The position numbers and the translations under genes are program-made. 57,977 bases of DNA. Source: an uncultured Bacilli bacterium (GTDB lineage Bacteria > Bacillota_I > Bacilli_A > RF39 > UBA660). The stretch covers positions 1 through 57,977 of the forward strand of contig CANROU010000007.1 in assembly GCA_947632325.1 (NCBI GenBank). Direction: 5' to 3'. Of this stretch, positions 43,232-51,799 are shown in pieces. The notes beneath the pieces were generated by a model. The model was not told the DNA's origin, searched no databases, and saw nothing but the letters and a program-made list of their open reading frames with translations. Every line of letters starts with the position of its first letter. Position 1 is the stretch's first letter.

Positions 43232-44630
43232 CTAAACTCCATGTTTTAGCTTCCATCACTTGAACAGGTATTATTTGGCCAATTAAATCTTTAGGGCCTT
43301 TAAAATTAATTAATTTATTTGTATCAGTATAACCAAATAATAAATTACTATCCTTTAAAGATACACCCTCAACTAATACATCTACTGTCTTTCCAATTAA
43401 TTTTTTATTATTCTCTAAGAAATATTTATTAACTAGATTATTTAATCTTTGTAAACGTTCTTCTTTTTCTTCTAAGGTAATATCGTCGTATAATTTAGCA
43501 GCAGGAGTACCTTTACGAGGTGAAAAAATAAAAGTAAAAGCATTATCAAATTTACATTCTTTAACCAATGATAATGTATCTAAAAATTCTGCTTCACTCT
43601 CACCAGGGAAACCTACTATTATATCTGTTGAAATAGCACAGTTAATTTTAGCTTTTTTTAATTTATGAAATAAAGTTAGATATTCTTCTTTAGTATAACG
43701 TCTACCCATTAATTTTAATATACGGTCATTACCTGATTGTACTGGTAAATGAATACTAGGCATAATATTAGAATATTTACTGATAACCTTAATCATATCA
43801 TCAGTAAAATCCCATGGATGACTAGTTACAAACCTAATACGTGGAATATTTGTTTTGGCGACATCTTCTAATAATTCACTTAATCCATAACCTTTATCTA
43901 AATCTTTGCCATAGGCATTAACATTTTGACCTAAGAGGGTAACTTCTTGATAACCTTGTTTGACCAACTCTGTTACTTCTTTTAATATATCTTCTTTATC
44001 CCTACTGTGTTGTTTACCTCTAGTATAAGGAACAATACAATAAGTACAAAATTTATCACAGCCATAAATAATATTAACATAGGCCTTATATTTACTATTT
44101 CTAGATATTGGCATATCCTCAATAATATTGCCTTCCCTACTGAACACTTCTATTTCCTGTTGTCTATTTTCAATACTTTTATCTAAAATAATAGGTATCC
44201 TGTATAGGTTATGTGTTCCTACTACAAAATTAATCAAATGATGGTACTTTTCCATTATGGTTTTAACAACATCTTCTTCTTGAGCCATACAACCACAAAG
44301 CCCCACTAAAATATCTTTCCGTTGTTGTTTCAAATGTTTGATTCTACCTAAGATACCAAAGGCTTTATTATGTGCATTTTCTCTAATAGAACAAGTATTT
44401 AGAAGAATCAAATCAGCTTTCTCTATTTCATCTACTTCTTTAAAACCCATTTCACATAATATAGCCTTAATATTTTCACTATCATGTTCATTCATTTGAC
44501 AACCATAAGTTTTAAGATAAAAAGTTTTGCCTTGATATTTATTTTTTAAATGTTTAGCCAAATGATATTGTTCTTTTTGATAAATTTTTTTATTTCTGGT
44601 TTTAGCCTCCATATAGTTTGGTAACAGCAT
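43212..44630 (-). CDS. miaB: tRNA methylthiotransferase MiaB
   Basis: 472 aa. The N-terminal UPF0004 domain has its three cluster cysteines (TYGCQMNEHDSE, NTCSIRENA, GLCGCMAQEE). The radical-SAM motif CDKFCTYC lies in NIIYGCDKFCTYCIVPYTRG. A C-terminal TRAM domain follows (LIGKTVDVLVEGVSLKD). It adds the methylthio group to i6A37 of tRNAs and needs Fe-S supply, for which the NifU-like protein is a candidate. A sigma-A promoter lies upstream. Confidence 0.97.
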   Translation of the reverse strand: MLLPNYMEAKTRNKKIYQKEQYHLAKHLKNKYQGKTFYLKTYGCQMNEHDSENIKAILCEMGFKEVDEIEKADLILLNTCSIRENAHNKAFGILGRIKHLKQQRKDILVGLCGCMAQEEDVVKTIMEKYHHLINFVVGTHNLYRIPIILDKSIENRQQEIEVFSREGNIIEDMPISRNSKYKAYVNIIYGCDKFCTYCIVPYTRGKQHSRDKEDILKEVTELVKQGYQEVTLLGQNVNAYGKDLDKGYGLSELLEDVAKTNIPRIRFVTSHPWDFTDDMIKVISKYSNIMPSIHLPVQSGNDRILKLMGRRYTKEEYLTLFHKLKKAKINCAISTDIIVGFPGESEAEFLDTLSLVKECKFDNAFTFIFSPRKGTPAAKLYDDITLEEKEERLQRLNNLVNKYFLENNKKLIGKTVDVLVEGVSLKDSNLLFGYTDTNKLINFKGPKDLIGQIIPVQVMEAKTWSLDGEYHV

Positions 44631-44653
44631 ATTAACACATCCATTTCTTTACT

Positions 44654-44682
44654 AATATACCGAAAAAAATAAAATATTGCAA
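44654..44682 (-). promoter_or_regulatory. sigma-A promoter of miaB
   Basis: Minus-strand TTGCAA (44677-44682) and TATATT (44654-44659) are spaced 17 nt, 23 nt before the start codon. Confidence 0.65.
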
Positions 44683-44753
44683 GATAAAGAGGATTACTGT
44701 TACTTATTACCAATGTCTATTTATTTATATCTTTCTTATCACTTCTGCTTCAC

Positions 44754-44778
44754 AAAAAAAGAAGAGGTTATCTTCTTT
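44754..44778 (-). terminator. Terminator of the Bce-type operon
   Basis: The minus-strand hairpin GAAGA-TAACC-TCTTC is followed by seven T and overlaps the permease stop codon. Confidence 0.75.
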
Positions 44779-46852
44779 AGTATCTTTCTTTTATAATGTT
44801 TTTACTACAATAATAAGTAATCAAGAAATAGCCACCATAGATGATAACAATAAATATGGCTGTAGCAATAATCGAAGGTAATAGTTCATCTGTTCCAAAT
44901 ACTTCTAGTATTTTAACGGCGAACATTATTCCAAATACAGAGTGAATCAAAGCAATTATCAAAGGTAGTGTAAAGAAGATTAATATTTGTCTTAACAGGG
45001 CTTTATTAATTACTTTCTCATCAGCACCAATTTTTCTTAACATTTTAAATCTTTCTTTGTTATCACTGCTTTCGGATAATTCTTTTAAGCCCAAAATGGC
45101 AGCACTACTAATTAAGAAAATCACTCCTAAATAAAGTCCAATAAAAGTTACCATCGCAGATAATCCTGTTGTTGCCTCTTTAATAGCTAGTTTAGTTGAG
45201 CCACTTGGAAGCAAATAAACACTAGCTTTTAAATCTTCATCTAATTTATTTATATTGTTTTCTATTTTCATTATTTCTTTTTTATTTGTTGTTTTATAGT
45301 TACCTATCAAATGATTTTGAAATAAATATTCTTCATCTACAATATTATCAGCTACTAAAATTATACCTGTATTAATATGTTGGCTAGACATTTCTAAGAA
45401 TCCATCTTGACATGTTTTATATTTAGGTTTTAAAGTATGACCAAATAGTTCAATTACCTCACCATTTTCAAGAGCAATATTTCTCACATTAACCATGGAT
45501 TTAAAATCAGCAATAATAATATATTCATCACTATTTAAAGCATATTCTTGAATGCCATAAAATCTCGCTACTTTATTATAGTCACTAATTTTCATAATAG
45601 GTTCTTTGGTATCGTAAGCTAAAAATGGAAATTCTGTTCTAATACTATCTAATTTTGATCCTAAAGTATGATTCATGGTTAAATCTTCGGTTGCATAAGT
45701 ATTAACTTCTATATAATCTTTAAAATAAGAGGTAATATCAAAATTAAATAATTCAAACATTTCTTTCGCTGTATAATGAGAATTTTTTATTTGAGAATCA
45801 TTATATCCATATCTTAGGTAATCATCATAGTATTTATCCATATTCATATTTTGAGTAAACATGGCATCAACTGGTGCAAATTTTCTAATATTGGCATTCA
45901 TAGAATTTTTCATAGTAAGACATGAAGATAATAAACATATAGTTACAAATAACATTAAACAAATAATCGTTGCTCCAAATACAGTCGTATTAATTTTGCT
46001 TGAAAATTGCCTTAATGTAAAACTATTTAAACCTTTATAGTAATATTTTTTCAAACTTTGGACAATTCTTAAAATTAGTCCTGATAAAGACCAAAAAATA
46101 AAGAAAGTAGCTACTACACCCATGATAATTGGTTTTAATATGTCAGTAACTTTCTGTAAAGTTAAAAATTCTGCTGTTACCATGTGGTATGCTTTTCCAA
46201 GCACAATCGAAGATAAAATAAATATAATGATACAAAGATAAGGATTTTTTAACTTAATTTTTTCACTTGTTTTAGCGCCGTTTAATAAATCAATCAACTT
46301 ACATTTACTTACGCTATAGGTATTAAATATCATAACCAATAGATACATAATACTAAAATAAATGATTGTTTTAATACAAGCAGAAGTTGAAAATACGAAA
46401 GCAAACTTTGTAAGATTTGCCTCAAACATATTGGCAACCACTAAACTCATGATTTGCGACATAATCACTCCAACACCCAGTCCAACAATTAAAGATAAAA
46501 TCCCAATAAAAAGTGTTTCAAAAAACAATATTAGGGATATTTTTCTTTTGCTCATTCCAAGTGTTAGATAAATGCCAAATTCTTTATTCCGCCTTTTTAT
46601 TAAAAAGCGTGATGCATATATAATCAAAAAGCCTAATACAAATGAAACAAAGACACTGACACTAGAAAGTATTGTCATCATAAGATCGATTAATTCTACT
46701 GTTGATTTGGAAACGTCCATCATAACAGTTTGACTATCAAGGGCATTAAAAACATAAAAGATGGCTACACCAAGAATAAGGGTGAAAAAGTAGATGGCAT
46801 AATCTTTCATACTTTTCTTGATGTTGGCATATGACAATTTATAAAGCATCAT
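44777..46852 (-). CDS. BceB-type ABC transporter permease
   Basis: 691 aa with the BceB layout. The first membrane segments are followed by an FtsX-like block (FLGFLIIYASRFLIKRRNKE, FGIYLTLGMSKRKISLILFF). Further segments and a large extracellular domain (about 320-560) come next, and a final FtsX-like trio closes it (SDNKERFKMLRKIGADEKVI). Such permeases sense and detoxify cell-wall-active peptides such as bacitracin together with their histidine kinase. It overlaps the ATPase gene by 14 nt, so the two are translated together. Confidence 0.9.
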   Translation of the reverse strand: MMLYKLSYANIKKSMKDYAIYFFTLILGVAIFYVFNALDSQTVMMDVSKSTVELIDLMMTILSSVSVFVSFVLGFLIIYASRFLIKRRNKEFGIYLTLGMSKRKISLILFFETLFIGILSLIVGLGVGVIMSQIMSLVVANMFEANLTKFAFVFSTSACIKTIIYFSIMYLLVMIFNTYSVSKCKLIDLLNGAKTSEKIKLKNPYLCIIIFILSSIVLGKAYHMVTAEFLTLQKVTDILKPIIMGVVATFFIFWSLSGLILRIVQSLKKYYYKGLNSFTLRQFSSKINTTVFGATIICLMLFVTICLLSSCLTMKNSMNANIRKFAPVDAMFTQNMNMDKYYDDYLRYGYNDSQIKNSHYTAKEMFELFNFDITSYFKDYIEVNTYATEDLTMNHTLGSKLDSIRTEFPFLAYDTKEPIMKISDYNKVARFYGIQEYALNSDEYIIIADFKSMVNVRNIALENGEVIELFGHTLKPKYKTCQDGFLEMSSQHINTGIILVADNIVDEEYLFQNHLIGNYKTTNKKEIMKIENNINKLDEDLKASVYLLPSGSTKLAIKEATTGLSAMVTFIGLYLGVIFLISSAAILGLKELSESSDNKERFKMLRKIGADEKVINKALLRQILIFFTLPLIIALIHSVFGIMFAVKILEVFGTDELLPSIIATAIFIVIIYGGYFLITYYCSKNIIKERY

Positions 46853-47603
46853 TTAAATTACCACCAAGTAAAGTTACTACATCAATAATTTTATTAAAAA
46901 ATTCTTTACGAGTATCTTGGCCTTTATGAATCTCTTTAAAAATTTTACCATCTTTAATAAAAATTACGCGGTTAGCATAACTAGCAGTAAAAGCATCGTG
47001 CGTAACCATTAAAATAGTAGCGCCTAATTCATTTAAGTAATTGAATCTTTCTAATAACATTTTAGAGGACTTAGAATCCAATGCTCCCGTTGGCTCATCT
47101 GCAAGTACTAACTTTGGATTAGTAACAATAGCCCTTGCTGATGCTACCCTTTGTTTTTCTCCTCCTGACATTTGATAAGGATACTTATTTAAAACATTAG
47201 TAATACCAAGTTCTTCACTAACCTGCTTTATTTTAGTTTCCATATCCTTAACATTAGCATTTTGAATAGATAAAGCTAAAGCAATATTTTCATAGGCTGT
47301 TAGGGTATCTAACAAATTAAAATCTTGAAAAACAAAGCCTAGTTCTTCTCTTCTAAACTTATTAAGTTCATTACCCTTTAGTTTGGTAATATCAACTTCT
47401 CCCACAAAGATATGACCTGCGGTTACTTTATCAATAGTTGAGATGCAATTTAAAAGTGTTGTTTTTCCTGAACCAGATGCTCCCATGAAACATAAGAATT
47501 CACCTTTTTTGACAACAAAAGATATATTATCAAGCGCTTTGGTTAAAGAAGAACGACTTCCATAGTATTTTTCAATATTATCAACTTTTAAAATATCTTC
47601 CAT
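46839..47603 (-). CDS. BceA-type ABC transporter ATPase
   Basis: About 254 aa: Walker A GASGSGKTTLLNCIS, Q-loop FVFQDFNLLDTLTAYENIAL, signature MSGGEKQRVASARAI, Walker B VLADEPTGALDSKSS and H-loop MVTHDAFTA. It powers the adjacent permease. The ATG at 47603 is chosen because AGGAG lies 8 nt upstream and the ORF before it covers promoter and operator DNA. Confidence 0.93.
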   Translation of the reverse strand: MEDILKVDNIEKYYGSRSSLTKALDNISFVVKKGEFLCFMGASGSGKTTLLNCISTIDKVTAGHIFVGEVDITKLKGNELNKFRREELGFVFQDFNLLDTLTAYENIALALSIQNANVKDMETKIKQVSEELGITNVLNKYPYQMSGGEKQRVASARAIVTNPKLVLADEPTGALDSKSSKMLLERFNYLNELGATILMVTHDAFTASYANRVIFIKDGKIFKEIHKGQDTRKEFFNKIIDVVTLLGGNLNDAL

Positions 47604-47626
47604 ATATTTTTCTCCTTTCATCATCA

Positions 47627-47655
47627 ATAATAATTCAAAAAAACTATTTTGTCGC
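47627..47655 (-). promoter_or_regulatory. Promoter of the Bce-type transporter genes
   Basis: Minus-strand GCGACA (47650-47655) and TATTAT (47627-47632) are spaced 17 nt. The poor -35 with an operator just upstream fits an activator-dependent promoter. Confidence 0.5.
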
Positions 47656-47675
47656 ATCTTTAACATTACCAAACA

Positions 47676-47689
47676 TTACAATTTTGTAA
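47676..47689 (-). promoter_or_regulatory. BceR-type operator upstream of the transporter genes
   Basis: The inverted repeat TTACA-N4-TGTAA matches the pattern I recall for BceR-like response regulators. It lies 20 nt upstream of the -35. Confidence 0.6.
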
Positions 47690-47691
47690 TA

Positions 47692-48711
47692 TTACTTTAA
47701 AACATCATAATATTTATTTTTCGCAAATGTTATAAAAACCCTGGTATATTCATTTTCTTTTGATTCTATATCTATTTTATGCCCTAACTTTTCACACATA
47801 TTTTTAGCAATAAATAATCCCATTCCCGTAGATTGATTAGTATGTCTGCCATTTTCTCCTGTAAATGACTTATCAAAGACTTGTAATAAATCTAATTCTT
47901 TAATTCCTATACCATTATCTTCTATTATTAATGTCGTCATTTCCTGTTCTTCTCGAACTGATATTTTAATATAGGAATTTTTAATATCTCTTTTATATTT
48001 AATACTATTATTGATAATCTGCCCTAAAATAAATTCTAACCATTTAGAATCTGTCAACACGTTATAATCAACTTTTCCTACTATATAATCTATCTTATTT
48101 TCAAGTATTTCATCCATATTTTTAAGACCAACGTTTTTAATAACTTTAGATAAATTCGTTTCTTTAATCAAATAATCTTTTTCGGCGTTTTCACTTCTGG
48201 CATAATAAAGAACTTGATCTACATAATCTTCTAACCTTTTTAATTGTAATTTCGTTTTTTTATCAAATTGTTCTTTATGATTATTACTCATTAATACTAA
48301 AGTAGAAAGAGGAATTTTAACTTCATGAATCCACATTTCGATATACTCTTTAAAATCTTGTAAATGATGTTCTAATTTTCTTACATTTTCATTCATCGAT
48401 TTATTAATCTCATATAATGCTTGATATAATAGTTTTCCTTCATAAAATTCTGGTTTCGTTAAAGTTTCTAATACTAAGTAACTTCTATCAAGTGCTTCAA
48501 TATTAAAAAGCAAATCTTTATAAAAATTTTTCTTTTTAAAATATGGTATTAATAAAACAAGTAAAAAACAAACAAGATACAAAAATGATGAAGATAAAAT
48601 TACAGCTTTATTTACTTTAAAAGCTAAAAAAATTAGTAAATTAATTATATAACAAAAAACAAAGACAAATAACTTATATAGATTATCTTTAAAATATGCG
48701 CCTATTTTCAT
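47692..48711 (-). CDS. BceS-type intramembrane-sensing histidine kinase
   Basis: 339 aa. Two membrane segments (about 12-32 and 36-56) have almost no extracellular loop, typical of kinases that sense through a partner ABC transporter. The H-box is MWIHEVKIPLSTLVLM, and the ATPase motifs are LGQIINNSIKYKR, IEDNGIGIKELDL and STGMGLFIAKNMCEKLG. It overlaps the response regulator gene by 4 nt. The transporter genes follow, forming a complete Bce module. Confidence 0.92.
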   Translation of the reverse strand: MKIGAYFKDNLYKLFVFVFCYIINLLIFLAFKVNKAVILSSSFLYLVCFLLVLLIPYFKKKNFYKDLLFNIEALDRSYLVLETLTKPEFYEGKLLYQALYEINKSMNENVRKLEHHLQDFKEYIEMWIHEVKIPLSTLVLMSNNHKEQFDKKTKLQLKRLEDYVDQVLYYARSENAEKDYLIKETNLSKVIKNVGLKNMDEILENKIDYIVGKVDYNVLTDSKWLEFILGQIINNSIKYKRDIKNSYIKISVREEQEMTTLIIEDNGIGIKELDLLQVFDKSFTGENGRHTNQSTGMGLFIAKNMCEKLGHKIDIESKENEYTRVFITFAKNKYYDVLK

Positions 48712-49382
48712 GATAAAATGTACCCTAATCCCTTTCTAGTATTTATGACATCTTCATAGCCAACCTCTTTTAATTTATTTCTTAATCGACTAATATTAAC
48801 GGTTAAAGCATTTTCATTTACATATTCAGCATTATCCCATAAAGTAGTCATAAGTTCATCCCGAGTAACAATTTTATTTTGATGATTTAATAAATAAGTA
48901 AAAATAATTATTTCGTTTTTTGTTAAAGTTATCTCAAAATCATCTTTTTTAATAGTTCCCCTCGCAATATTAAATTTCAATTCCTTGTAAGTTAAATCAT
49001 TAAGATTAGTATTATAATTACTTTTTGTCCTTTTTAAAACAGCCCCTATTCTTAAGAGTAAAATATTAGGATTATATGGCTTTGTTATATAATCATCCGC
49101 ACCATAAGAAATAGATAGGGCTTCATCGGTTTTGGAGTTATTACTAGTTACCATGATAACTGGAATATTAGATGTTTTTCTTAAATTTTGTAATAATAAT
49201 TCCCCATTTAAAAAAGGTATATTTATATCTAATAAGATCAAATCAGGAACTATTTGTAGTATTTCTTCTAAAGCATTTTTAAAATCTGTTAAAATAATCG
49301 GTTCATAATTATTATTTTCTAAAAGTTTATTAAGCTCTGTACATATAGCTTCATCATCTTCAATGATCATAATTTTATCCAT
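48708..49382 (-). CDS. OmpR-family response regulator (BceR-type)
   Basis: About 224 aa. The receiver domain has acidic DD in IIEDDEAICTE, the phospho-Asp in DLILLDINIPFLNG and the conserved Lys in YITKPYNPN. A winged-helix DNA-binding domain follows (LTKNEIIIFTYLLNHQNKIV to VNISRLRNKLKEVGYEDVIN). It probably activates the module from the two TTACA-N4-TGTAA sites. The ATG at 49382 has AGGTGA 6 nt upstream. Confidence 0.93.
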   Translation of the reverse strand: MDKIMIIEDDEAICTELNKLLENNNYEPIILTDFKNALEEILQIVPDLILLDINIPFLNGELLLQNLRKTSNIPVIMVTSNNSKTDEALSISYGADDYITKPYNPNILLLRIGAVLKRTKSNYNTNLNDLTYKELKFNIARGTIKKDDFEITLTKNEIIIFTYLLNHQNKIVTRDELMTTLWDNAEYVNENALTVNISRLRNKLKEVGYEDVINTRKGLGYILS

Positions 49383-49434
49383 ACATTTCACCTATTTCTT
49401 CTTATATTATACCACAAGGATTATTTACCTAATC

Positions 49435-49448
49435 TTACAGTTTTGTAA
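49435..49448 (-). promoter_or_regulatory. BceR-type operator upstream of the response regulator gene
   Basis: TTACA-N4-TGTAA, the same motif as at 47676-47689. It directly abuts the weak -35 region of a promoter whose -10 TATAAT is at 49406-49411 on the minus strand. This suggests autoregulation. Confidence 0.6.
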
Positions 49449-49451
49449 TAT

Positions 49452-49476
49452 AAAAAAAAGCAAAAATTTGCTTTTT
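49452..49476 (-). terminator. Terminator of the ABC exporter operon
   Basis: The minus-strand stem AAAAAGCAAA/TTTGCTTTTT with a small loop and T tail overlaps the stop codon of the exporter gene. Confidence 0.75.
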
Positions 49477-51799
49477 AGATTAATTCAAATTGAGAATTAT
49501 ATAAATCGGCATAAAAACCATTTTTTTTCATTAATTCTTCATGATTTCCTTGTTCAATAATATTACCATCCCTCATGACTAAAATCAAATCAGCATTTTT
49601 AATAGTTGATAATCTATGAGCGATAATAAATGATGTTTTACCCTCTGTTAATTTATCCATGGCATTTTGAACTACTTCCTCTGTTCTAGTATCTACGTTA
49701 CTTGTAGCTTCATCTAATATTAAGAAAGGAGCATCTTCCACCATACCTCTGGCAATAGTTAATAACTGTCTTTCTCCAGCAGAGACGCTATCACTTTCTG
49801 TTACTTTGGAATCATAACCATGAGGTAGCGTTTTAATAAAATGATCTAAACCAACTACCTTACATACTTCTTTTACTTTATCTAAGGAAACATCCTTTCG
49901 ATTATAGATAATATTTTCCTTAATTGTTCCATCAAATAACCAAGTATCTTGTAATACCATGGTAAACAATTCATGAATGTTTTCACGAGTCAACTCTTTA
50001 GTTGATACACCGTCTATTTTTATATCACCTTTATTAATTTCATAAAACTTCATTAATAAGTTAACCATAGTTGTCTTACCAGCACCCGTGGGACCTACGA
50101 TAGCAATCTTTTGACCAGCCTTAATTTTAGCATTAAAGTTTTTAATCGTCGGGTGATTATTACCATCATAAGTAAATTCAACATTATCAAAAGTAATATT
50201 GCCTTTAACTTTATCTTTAGCTAGCACTTTTGTAATTTCGTTTTGATCAGTCATTTCCTCTTCATCAGCAAATTCAAATACTCTTTCGCTGGCTGCCGCA
50301 GTTGTTTGCAAAGCAGTCATAGCTTGCCCTATTTGTGATAATGGTGATGTAAATAATCTAACATAAGTCATAAATGCTACTATAACCCCAAAGGTAATAT
50401 GACCTTTGATAGTTAATAAAGCTCCTACTATACAAACAGCCACATAACCAAAATTACCAATAAAGGCCATCATAGGCATCATCAAGCCTGATAAAAATTG
50501 ACTTTTGCGATTAGCTTCGTATACTTTTTCATTCAATCCATCAAATTTGTCGTTAGCTTGGTTTTGACCATTATATACTTTCACTACATTTAAGCCTGAA
50601 TAAACTTCTTCTATATGAGCATTAAGTTGTCCCAAATATTTTTGCCTTTTTACAAAATATTTTTGTGATTTGCTTAAAATTTTAAACATAAAGATAAACC
50701 CTATCAAACTAGCACCAATAGCCGTTAAAGCCATAATATAATTGGTTTTGAACATCATAATAATCGTTCCTAAAAATAAGGTTGTAGAACTAACTAAGGT
50801 AGCAAATGATTGGTTCATACTTTGAGCAATCGTATCAACATCATTAGTAACCCGCGATAATATATCCCCTGTTTGATTTTTATCAAAATATTTAAGAGGT
50901 AAGTTGTTTATTTTAGTTGAAATTCTACTTCGTAATTTTTTAGCAAAATTATTAGAAACGATAGTCATTAAAATAGATTCAGTATAGGTAAATGCCGCTG
51001 ATAGAATATAAAGTATCACTAAAAATATAACAATATTTTTAATACCATCCATATCGAAAACTGGTTCAACTGCTTGTTGAATCGATTTAGGCATCTCATC
51101 TATTTTAGCATAAATAACTGTTGGATCGGCCTTTTTATCAACAGTACTCATAATACTAATAAATTTACCTTGCTCAACTGGAGTAATGGTAACATCATCG
51201 ACTTTAATATCATCAAACAAGATATTAGCAATACTATCCGGAATATTTATTTGACTATTTTCATCCTGATTTAAAGATGCCATATTAAGTAGCGCTATTT
51301 TATCAGCTGGTGTAATTGTAATATTATTATATTGTGATTCTCCTAATAATATATTTAAAATACTAGTTGGCAAATTCTTTAAACCATTTAACATAGACAT
51401 CATATCACTAGAATCAACGGAAGTAATGAAAGCCATAAACTGTTGTTTTTCGTTAGAAGTTATCTCATTTGAGGCCATTATTTTAGCTATTGTATTATCA
51501 TTAATATCTATAGCTAAGATCTTGGGCATAATCTGTTTAATTTTATTTTCATTTAAACTAGATTGCACGGTAGTAGTAATAGTTTCTAAATTTTCACTAT
51601 TAACAACTAGACCTTCTGATATTTTATCTACTAAATCAGAAAGTCTATTAGGCGCCATAATAGATAAAATAGATGCTAAAGCAGCTAAAGCCAATCCCAC
51701 AATAATTAGAGCTCTAAAGGATTTTAATTCCTTAAAAAGTCTAGAAATAGCGCCTTTGAAGTCTTTGGCTTTTTCTGGTCTCATAGGTCTTCTAGGCAT
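49475..51799 (-). CDS. ABC exporter subunit with canonical NBD and large external insert
   Basis: 774 aa, longer than the usual about 600. TM1 (31-50) is followed by an extra region of about 200 residues (51-250) before TM2 (about 253-272). This extra region is predicted outside the cell and contains repeated ITPxxxxxxxxxM-like motifs (near 111, 160, 203). The NBD is complete: Walker A GPTGAGKTT, signature SAGERQL, Walker B LILDEATSNVD with the catalytic Glu, and H-loop IAHRLST. It pairs with the product of 51792-53552 as a heterodimeric exporter (MdlB/YfiC-like). The substrate is unknown. Confidence 0.9.
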   Translation of the reverse strand: MPRRPMRPEKAKDFKGAISRLFKELKSFRALIIVGLALAALASILSIMAPNRLSDLVDKISEGLVVNSENLETITTTVQSSLNENKIKQIMPKILAIDINDNTIAKIMASNEITSNEKQQFMAFITSVDSSDMMSMLNGLKNLPTSILNILLGESQYNNITITPADKIALLNMASLNQDENSQINIPDSIANILFDDIKVDDVTITPVEQGKFISIMSTVDKKADPTVIYAKIDEMPKSIQQAVEPVFDMDGIKNIVIFLVILYILSAAFTYTESILMTIVSNNFAKKLRSRISTKINNLPLKYFDKNQTGDILSRVTNDVDTIAQSMNQSFATLVSSTTLFLGTIIMMFKTNYIMALTAIGASLIGFIFMFKILSKSQKYFVKRQKYLGQLNAHIEEVYSGLNVVKVYNGQNQANDKFDGLNEKVYEANRKSQFLSGLMMPMMAFIGNFGYVAVCIVGALLTIKGHITFGVIVAFMTYVRLFTSPLSQIGQAMTALQTTAAASERVFEFADEEEMTDQNEITKVLAKDKVKGNITFDNVEFTYDGNNHPTIKNFNAKIKAGQKIAIVGPTGAGKTTMVNLLMKFYEINKGDIKIDGVSTKELTRENIHELFTMVLQDTWLFDGTIKENIIYNRKDVSLDKVKEVCKVVGLDHFIKTLPHGYDSKVTESDSVSAGERQLLTIARGMVEDAPFLILDEATSNVDTRTEEVVQNAMDKLTEGKTSFIIAHRLSTIKNADLILVMRDGNIIEQGNHEELMKKNGFYADLYNSQFELI

